Positions 59,593 through 64,000 of a stretch of 64,000 nt of DNA are shown here, one piece after another. The stretch comes from Desulfonatronum thiosulfatophilum (GTDB lineage: Bacteria; Desulfobacterota; Desulfovibrionia; Desulfovibrionales; Desulfonatronaceae), in the NCBI RefSeq assembly GCF_900104215.1, contig NZ_FMXO01000001.1, positions 1-64,000 on the forward strand, read 5' to 3'. Under the pieces are notes generated by a model, which saw only the letters and a program-made list of their open reading frames with translations, had not been told where the DNA came from and ran no database searches. The stretch's first letter is position 1; the number at the start of each line of letters is the position of its first letter. A program made the position numbers and the translations under genes.

Positions 59593-60968
59593 GGCATCTT
59601 GCCGGAGAATTCAGCAATCCACTGTTGCAGGGGCTCTTCCACCAGAGCCCGAATCTCCGTCAGTCTTTTTTCGGATTCAGCCTCAAAACGCAACACCAGA
59701 ACGGGTTGGGTATTTGAAGCGCGTAATAATCCCCAACCGTCGGGAAGGACAATCCGGACCCCGTCGACGTCAACGATGTCGTAGCGCTCCCGGAAGTAGG
59801 TCTGGGCTTTTTCCACGACCTGGAACTTGATCTCTTCCGGGCAGTCCATTCGCAGTTCCGGCGTTGAAAAGATCCTGGGCCATTCGGCCAGGTACGTGCT
59901 CAAAGGCTTGTCCGGTGCCTGGCCGATGATCTCCACCAGCCTGAGGGAAGCATACAATGCGTCGTCAAATCCGTAGTAGCGGTCGGCAAAGAACATGTGC
60001 CCGCTCATTTCACCGGCCAGCACCGCATTGGTTTCCTTCATTCTGGCCTTGATCAGGGAGTGGCCCGTTTGCCCCATGATCGGCTTTCCACCGTGATCGG
60101 CGATATCCTGAAACATCAGGTGCGAACACTTCACTTCCCCGATGACCGTTGCGCCGGGGTGGTCCTTGAGGATTTGGCGGGCGAAAACAGCCAGCAGGCG
60201 ATCCCCGTAGATCATCTTACCCTGTTCATCCAGCGCGCCGATACGGTCCCCGTCCCCGTCCAGACCGATGCCGACATGGGCCTTTGTCTCCAGAACCTTG
60301 GCCCGCAGATCAACATTGTTTTCATCCCGGGTCGGATCCGGGTGGTGGTTGGGAAAATCGCCGTCCGGCTTGCAATACAATTCCACAACGTCCGCACCGA
60401 TCCGCCGCAATAACTCGGCGCAGATTTCCCCGCCCGCGCCATTGCCGCCGTCCACCACGACCCGAACCGGGCTTTCCAGGCAAACCTGGGACCCAACCTC
60501 TTCCAGGTACGCCGGAACAACGTCGTGTTCCACGGCCATGCCCTGCCCCCGGGCGAATTCGCCCCGGCGCATGATGGCGTACAGTTCCTGAACATCCTCT
60601 GAGTGAATTGTCCCCTCGCCGAGCCACACCTTGAACCCATTGAATTCCGGTGGATTATGACTGGCGGTGATCATCACCCCCGCCTCGCGGTTGAACTTCT
60701 TGACCGCATAGTAAAACACCGGCGTTGGAACCATGTTGATGAAAAGGACATCCACGCCCGTTGCGAGCAAGCCCCTGATCATGGCGCTCTGGTACCCCGG
60801 AGAACTGTGCCGGCAATCATGTCCGACTACGGCTTGCCGCTTGCCGTGCTGCAGGAAAAAGGTTCCACATGCTCTGCCGAGCATTTCCACCCATTCCTCG
60901 TCAAAATCCCGGTCCACGACCCCCCGGATATCATACGCCCGAAATATCTCCTGCTTCACGGATTTCAT
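59589..60968 (-). CDS. Phosphomannomutase/phosphoglucomutase
   Basis: A 459-residue alpha-D-phosphohexomutase. The phosphoserine is S103 in GVMITASHNPPEFNG, the metal loop is GLDGDGDRIGALDE, the sugar-binding loop is GEMSGHMFF and the C-terminal phosphate-binding segment is LLRASNTQPVLVLRFE. It interconverts 1- and 6-phosphates of mannose and/or glucose for polysaccharide and LPS precursors (AlgC-like). First gene of the overlapping set phosphomannomutase, TPM-like, rnhA. Confidence 0.92.
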   Translation of the reverse strand: MKSVKQEIFRAYDIRGVVDRDFDEEWVEMLGRACGTFFLQHGKRQAVVGHDCRHSSPGYQSAMIRGLLATGVDVLFINMVPTPVFYYAVKKFNREAGVMITASHNPPEFNGFKVWLGEGTIHSEDVQELYAIMRRGEFARGQGMAVEHDVVPAYLEEVGSQVCLESPVRVVVDGGNGAGGEICAELLRRIGADVVELYCKPDGDFPNHHPDPTRDENNVDLRAKVLETKAHVGIGLDGDGDRIGALDEQGKMIYGDRLLAVFARQILKDHPGATVIGEVKCSHLMFQDIADHGGKPIMGQTGHSLIKARMKETNAVLAGEMSGHMFFADRYYGFDDALYASLRLVEIIGQAPDKPLSTYLAEWPRIFSTPELRMDCPEEIKFQVVEKAQTYFRERYDIVDVDGVRIVLPDGWGLLRASNTQPVLVLRFEAESEKRLTEIRALVEEPLQQWIAEFSGKMP

Positions 60969-61117
60969 GTTTCTGCTCCTCGTCGATGAACTTCAGTGGT
61001 GTTTGCCTTGACGATTAATCTCTTATTCACATTTCGAGTTCAAGCCAAGCAGATCCAATTAATGAGCAGACTTGCCGCAGGCCCCGATAGGTCATGCCGT
61101 ATACCCTGCATACAGTC

Positions 61118-61146
61118 TTGACCTGATATGCTTCTTAACTTATATT
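61118..61146 (+). promoter_or_regulatory. Sigma-70-type promoter of hflK
   Basis: TTGACC (61118-61123) and TATATT (61141-61146) are separated by exactly 17 bases. The predicted transcription start, 6-7 bases past the -10 box, is 61152-61153, at the ATG of hflK itself. No Shine-Dalgarno precedes that ATG, so the transcript may be leaderless. Confidence 0.6.
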
Positions 61147-61152
61147 CACGCG

Positions 61153-62316
61153 ATGAACTGGGACTGGGATAAACTCCAAGACAAACGGAAAAGGAACGGC
61201 CCTCCGAACGGGGGCCCGGATCTCGCGCAAATCAACGAACAGTTGAACAAATTGAAGAATATCAAGCTGCCTGGTGGCGGCAAGGTTATTTTCTTGGTTG
61301 TTCTCCTGCTCTGGCTTGCATCCGGGATCTACATCGTCAATCCCGACGAACTCGGTGTAGTGCAACGCTTTGGAGCCTTTCACCGAATAACGGAACCGGG
61401 GCCTCACTTTCGCATCCCCTATCCATTCGAGTCCGTGAAGACTCCCAAGGTGACCCAAGTCCGGCGATTTGAAATCGGCTACCGGACGATCGGACAGCCT
61501 ACGGCCGCGGGGGGGGAACCGCAGTACAGGATAGTACCTGAAGAATCGCACATGCTTACCGGTGACGAAAACATCGTTGATGTGCAATTCATCGTCCAGT
61601 ACCAACTGAAGGATCCCGTCAAGTACTTGTTCAACATCCAGATGCCGGACGCTTCCGTGAAAAGCGCCGCTGAAACGGCCATGCGCGAAGTCATCGGCTA
61701 CAACATGCTGGATGCGGCCTTGACCGATGGCAAACCGGCCATTCAGGATGAAACCCGTGCCTTGATGCAAATGATCATGGATCGTTACGAATCCGGAATC
61801 CAAATCCTGGCGGTACAATTGCAGGACGTGCAGCCGCCGGAACCGGTTATTGACTCGTTTCGAGACGTGGTTCGAGCCAGGGAAGACGCGGTTCGCATCC
61901 AGAACCAGGCCGAGGCCTACCGCAACGACATCGTGCCCCGGGCTCGCGGTGAAGCCGCGATCATCCTGAACCAGGCCGAGGCGCACAAGGAAGCCATCGT
62001 CCGCAGGGCCGAGGGTGAAGCGCAACGCTTCCTCTCCATACTGGCGGAATACAATCAGGCTCCGGATGTCACCAGAACGCGGATGTACATCGAAACCATG
62101 GAGGAGATTCTGAGCAATCCCGAACTGACGAAAACATTTCTCTCGGATCAGGCCTTGAGTCAGGTTCTTCCCTATCTGCCCCTGGACAGAATCGCTCCAC
62201 GCACCAGAAATCCTGAACCCGCTGATGCGGGTCGACAGGCCGGTCAACCCGCGGTATCCACAGGGGCCTCCGCCCCCACGGGCTCCCCCGCGGTTCGAGG
62301 AGGGCGCGCACAATGA
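61153..62316 (+). CDS. hflK: HflK, membrane protease modulator (SPFH/prohibitin family)
   Basis: A 387-residue HflK with a cytoplasmic, Gly/Asn-rich N-terminus (MNWDWDKLQDKRKRNGPPNGG), a single transmembrane helix (VIFLVVLLLWLASGIYIV) and an SPFH domain (VNPDELGVVQRFGAFHRITEPGPHFRIPYPFE). A long helical region (AEAYRNDIVPRARGEAAIILNQAEAHKEAIVRRAEGE) and a Pro/Ala-rich C-terminus follow. HflK/C form a large periplasmic assembly around FtsH and restrain its proteolysis. I place the start at 61153; an upstream in-frame ATG at 61072 lies before the promoter. It overlaps hflC by 4 bp (ATGA). Confidence 0.92.
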   Translation: MNWDWDKLQDKRKRNGPPNGGPDLAQINEQLNKLKNIKLPGGGKVIFLVVLLLWLASGIYIVNPDELGVVQRFGAFHRITEPGPHFRIPYPFESVKTPKVTQVRRFEIGYRTIGQPTAAGGEPQYRIVPEESHMLTGDENIVDVQFIVQYQLKDPVKYLFNIQMPDASVKSAAETAMREVIGYNMLDAALTDGKPAIQDETRALMQMIMDRYESGIQILAVQLQDVQPPEPVIDSFRDVVRAREDAVRIQNQAEAYRNDIVPRARGEAAIILNQAEAHKEAIVRRAEGEAQRFLSILAEYNQAPDVTRTRMYIETMEEILSNPELTKTFLSDQALSQVLPYLPLDRIAPRTRNPEPADAGRQAGQPAVSTGASAPTGSPAVRGGRAQ

Positions 62317-63176
62317 AGACGCCCCGCTTGACGCTTCCAGTATTCCTGGTTGCCGCTTTCCTCCTTTTCATTCTGGTAACGCAGAGCGCTTATATTGTTG
62401 ATGAAACGGAACGAGGCATCGTTCTCCAGCTGGGTAGACCAGTGGGAGAGACAAAGGGACCCGGGCTGCATTTCAAGCTGCCCTTCATCCAAAACGTTCT
62501 GTATTTTGACGCCCGAATCCTGGACTACGATTCCCGCCCCGCGGAAATTCTGACCAGGGACAAAAAGAACATGATGGTGGACAACTACTCCAAGTGGCGC
62601 ATCGTTGATCCCTTGCGGTTCTACACCACGTTGCGCACCCTACCCATGGGGCAGGCCCGCCTGGACGACATCATCTATGCCGAGTTGCGAGTCTTGCTTG
62701 GTCGGCACACCCTGACTGAAGTCGTGACCACCAAGCGGTCGCAGATCATGGAAGAGTTGACGCTCAAAAGCAATGAACTGGTCCAGGAGTACGGCATCGA
62801 GGTCATCGACGTTCGTATCAAGCGCACCGACCTGCCCGCGGAAACACAGCGCGCCGTATTCAACAGGATGATTGCCGAACGTGAGCGGGAGGCCAAGACC
62901 TACCGCGCCGAGGGTGAAGAAACCGCCGCCAACATCCGTTCTCAAGCTGATCGTGAAAGGGTCATCCTGCTGGCGCAAGCCACGCGGACGGCGCAGCACC
63001 TGCGCGGTGAAGGCGATGCGGAAGCCGTGAAAATATTCGGTGAAGCCTTGAACCGTAACCCTGATTTCTACGAGTACATGCGGACTCTGGAAGCATACAA
63101 GAAGACCTTTCACGGCAACACTCAGATCATCCTTACTCCCTCCAGCCCATTCCTGAGGCTGTTGCAGGAACAATAA
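62313..63176 (+). CDS. hflC: HflC, membrane protease modulator (SPFH family)
   Basis: A 287-residue HflC with an N-terminal transmembrane helix (LPVFLVAAFLLFILVTQSAYIV), the SPFH domain (DETERGIVLQLGRPVGETKGPGLHFKLPFIQNVLYFDAR) and the helical C-terminal part (RTDLPAETQRAVFNRMIAEREREAKTYRAEGEE). It partners with HflK; the ATGA overlap supports co-translation and a fixed ratio. A strong terminator follows 40 bp later. Confidence 0.94.
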   Translation: MKTPRLTLPVFLVAAFLLFILVTQSAYIVDETERGIVLQLGRPVGETKGPGLHFKLPFIQNVLYFDARILDYDSRPAEILTRDKKNMMVDNYSKWRIVDPLRFYTTLRTLPMGQARLDDIIYAELRVLLGRHTLTEVVTTKRSQIMEELTLKSNELVQEYGIEVIDVRIKRTDLPAETQRAVFNRMIAEREREAKTYRAEGEETAANIRSQADRERVILLAQATRTAQHLRGEGDAEAVKIFGEALNRNPDFYEYMRTLEAYKKTFHGNTQIILTPSSPFLRLLQEQ

Positions 63177-63216
63177 CCTGTAAATCCGACATATTCGATT
63201 TACATATCGAGACAAG

Positions 63217-63253
63217 GCAGCGGAAGGCTACAAGTCCTCCGCTGCTTTTTTTT
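63217..63253 (+). terminator. Rho-independent terminator of hflKC
   Basis: GCAGCGGA (63217-63224) pairs with TCCGCTGC (63238-63245) and is followed by eight T. It closes the hflKC operon. Confidence 0.9.
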
Positions 63254-63275
63254 GCGGCGTAACTACTCACCAGCG

Positions 63276-63444
63276 GTCCGGCTTGTCTCGATTTTTCGGC
63301 CTCGCAACTCCCTCGTCGGCTTCGTAGCATCGAACCATTGCGTGAATAAACAGCATTTGGCGCTTCAAGCGCCCGGCAATGGTTCGATGAACGAATCCTG
63401 ACTCAGTCAGACAGGCGATGCCAAGAAATCGAGACAAGCCGGAC
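63276..63444. repeat. Foldback intergenic repeat, full copy 2 (169 bp)
   Basis: The outer arms (63276-63305 and 63415-63444) are inverted repeats with few mismatches, and inner arms pair as in the copy at 21800-21970 (CATCGAACCATTG against CAATGGTTCGATG). The internal sequence matches copy 1 in reverse orientation. The frame on the minus strand resembles the frame crossing copy 1 only because the DNA is repeated. From 63445 to the next gene I see nothing else. Confidence 0.8.
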
Positions 63445-63639
63445 CACTTCATACCATGCAATCAATAGTTACTTTGCGGCTGCCGATACGTTATCAGCGG
63501 TTGCCGCAGGCAATGCTTCTGCTTTCCCAATTTCGCCTCGTCGCTCAGATCCGGCAATGGCAACATCTTGATGTTGGGAACGAAACTGTCGCATCATCAG
63601 CCGGACATGTCAGTGGATCATTCATCCTGGAGAACTTTA

Positions 63640-64000
63640 GTGGAAACTACGATCAAAAAACTCTGCATCGCCATGGTCGGTCTTCCGGCTCGAGGCAAGT
63701 CGACCATCGCCTTACGGCTCAAGGAAAGTCTGGAAGCGGAAAATTTTACCGTTTCGATATTCAACAACGGCGAGGTCCGGAGAAGCATGCTCTCGGCCAA
63801 CACGGCTCATGCAGACTTCTTCAGCCCGGAAAATCATGAAGGCGTAGAAATTCGAGAACAGATCGCCCGCCAGAATATGCAAGCGGCAGTGGATTTCCTT
63901 GCCTCGGGAGGAGACATTGCTCTTCTCGACGCCACTAACATCACCCGGGCCCGGCGGATGTCCATCTGCAGCGGCATGAGCCCCATTCCTGTGCTGTTCA
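63640..64000 (+). CDS. 6-phosphofructo-2-kinase-like P-loop kinase, partial (runs off the window)
   Basis: The reading frame continues past the window end. It begins VETTIKKLCIAMVGLPARGKSTIALRL, with a Walker A of the PFK-2 form (GLPARGKST), then FNNGEVRRSM, FFSPENHEGVEIREQIARQNM and ALLDATNITRARRM. These match the conserved motifs of 6-phosphofructo-2-kinase domains (FNxGExRR, FF.p.N, DATNTTRxRR). Bacterial versions are poorly characterised. GTG 63640 has GGAGA upstream; ATG 63607 is an in-frame alternative. It lies downstream of hflKC but after a strong terminator and a repeat, so it is a separate transcription unit. Confidence 0.75.
   Translation, partial: METTIKKLCIAMVGLPARGKSTIALRLKESLEAENFTVSIFNNGEVRRSMLSANTAHADFFSPENHEGVEIREQIARQNMQAAVDFLASGGDIALLDATNITRARRMSICSGMSPIPVLF

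Overview
The window reads as a chromosomal segment of a Gram-negative, flagellated deltaproteobacterium of the Desulfovibrionales type (Desulfonatronum-like is my best guess). Several traits point there: a TIGR04211-type SH3 protein, a bacterial 6-phosphofructo-2-kinase-like gene beside hflKC, a CheZ/CheD/CheB set, a complete Mla-type lipid-transport operon and moderately high G+C coding DNA. The assignment is inferred from gene content and style; there is no rRNA in the window and I recognised no tRNA.

Layout. 1-3.0 kb is accessory DNA: a frameshifted C-terminal gene fragment, a RAYT-type Y1 transposase with a 224-bp partial duplication upstream, an Rpn-type nuclease gene, and a relic of a second RAYT C-terminus. 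3.0-15.7 kb is housekeeping: a SPOR protein, a CNNM/CBS membrane protein, gmhB, dapB, an overlapping uvrB-glycosyltransferase-ligA operon, an unknown gene, aat and clpS-clpA. 15.9-21.5 kb holds a degenerate-receiver/TPR protein, a CYTH protein and an SH3-cheZ-cheD-cheB set. 22-26.6 kb is an mlaE-mlaF-mlaD-lipoprotein operon with an extra membrane-protein gene. 26.8-33.4 kb has a periplasmic-binding lipoprotein gene overlapping a hybrid histidine kinase gene, plus a DsbA-like gene and glnS.

33.9-44.8 kb is the most distinctive block. It is a Wsp-like chemosensory operon (CheW, CheR-TPR, CheW, MCP, CheA-REC, CheB) whose last gene is a multi-receiver hybrid histidine kinase where a WspR-like diguanylate cyclase would be expected. 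The MCP appears to carry a zinc-binding CZB-like domain between its two membrane segments, so on the periplasmic side. 44.8-53.9 kb contains an APC permease overlapping an exported methyltransferase, a SulP-STAS-cNMP transporter, a DUF2156 protein, a Crp/Fnr regulator, a U32 peptidase-family protein and a PHP-domain protein. 54.1-56.2 kb is flaG and a flagellin gene with a textbook sigma-54 promoter. 56.2-64 kb contains rnc, a CobB-like/DRTGG protein, a TPM-like protein with rnhA, a phosphomannomutase, hflK-hflC and the start of a PFK-2-like kinase.

Two intergenic repeat families run through the window. One is a ~170-bp foldback element with two full copies and one degraded copy. The other is a periodic ATCGAAATCGC-type repeat at three gene junctions, at least one of which looks like a terminator. 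Many genes overlap by ATGA or GTGA junctions, which supports the operon assignments.
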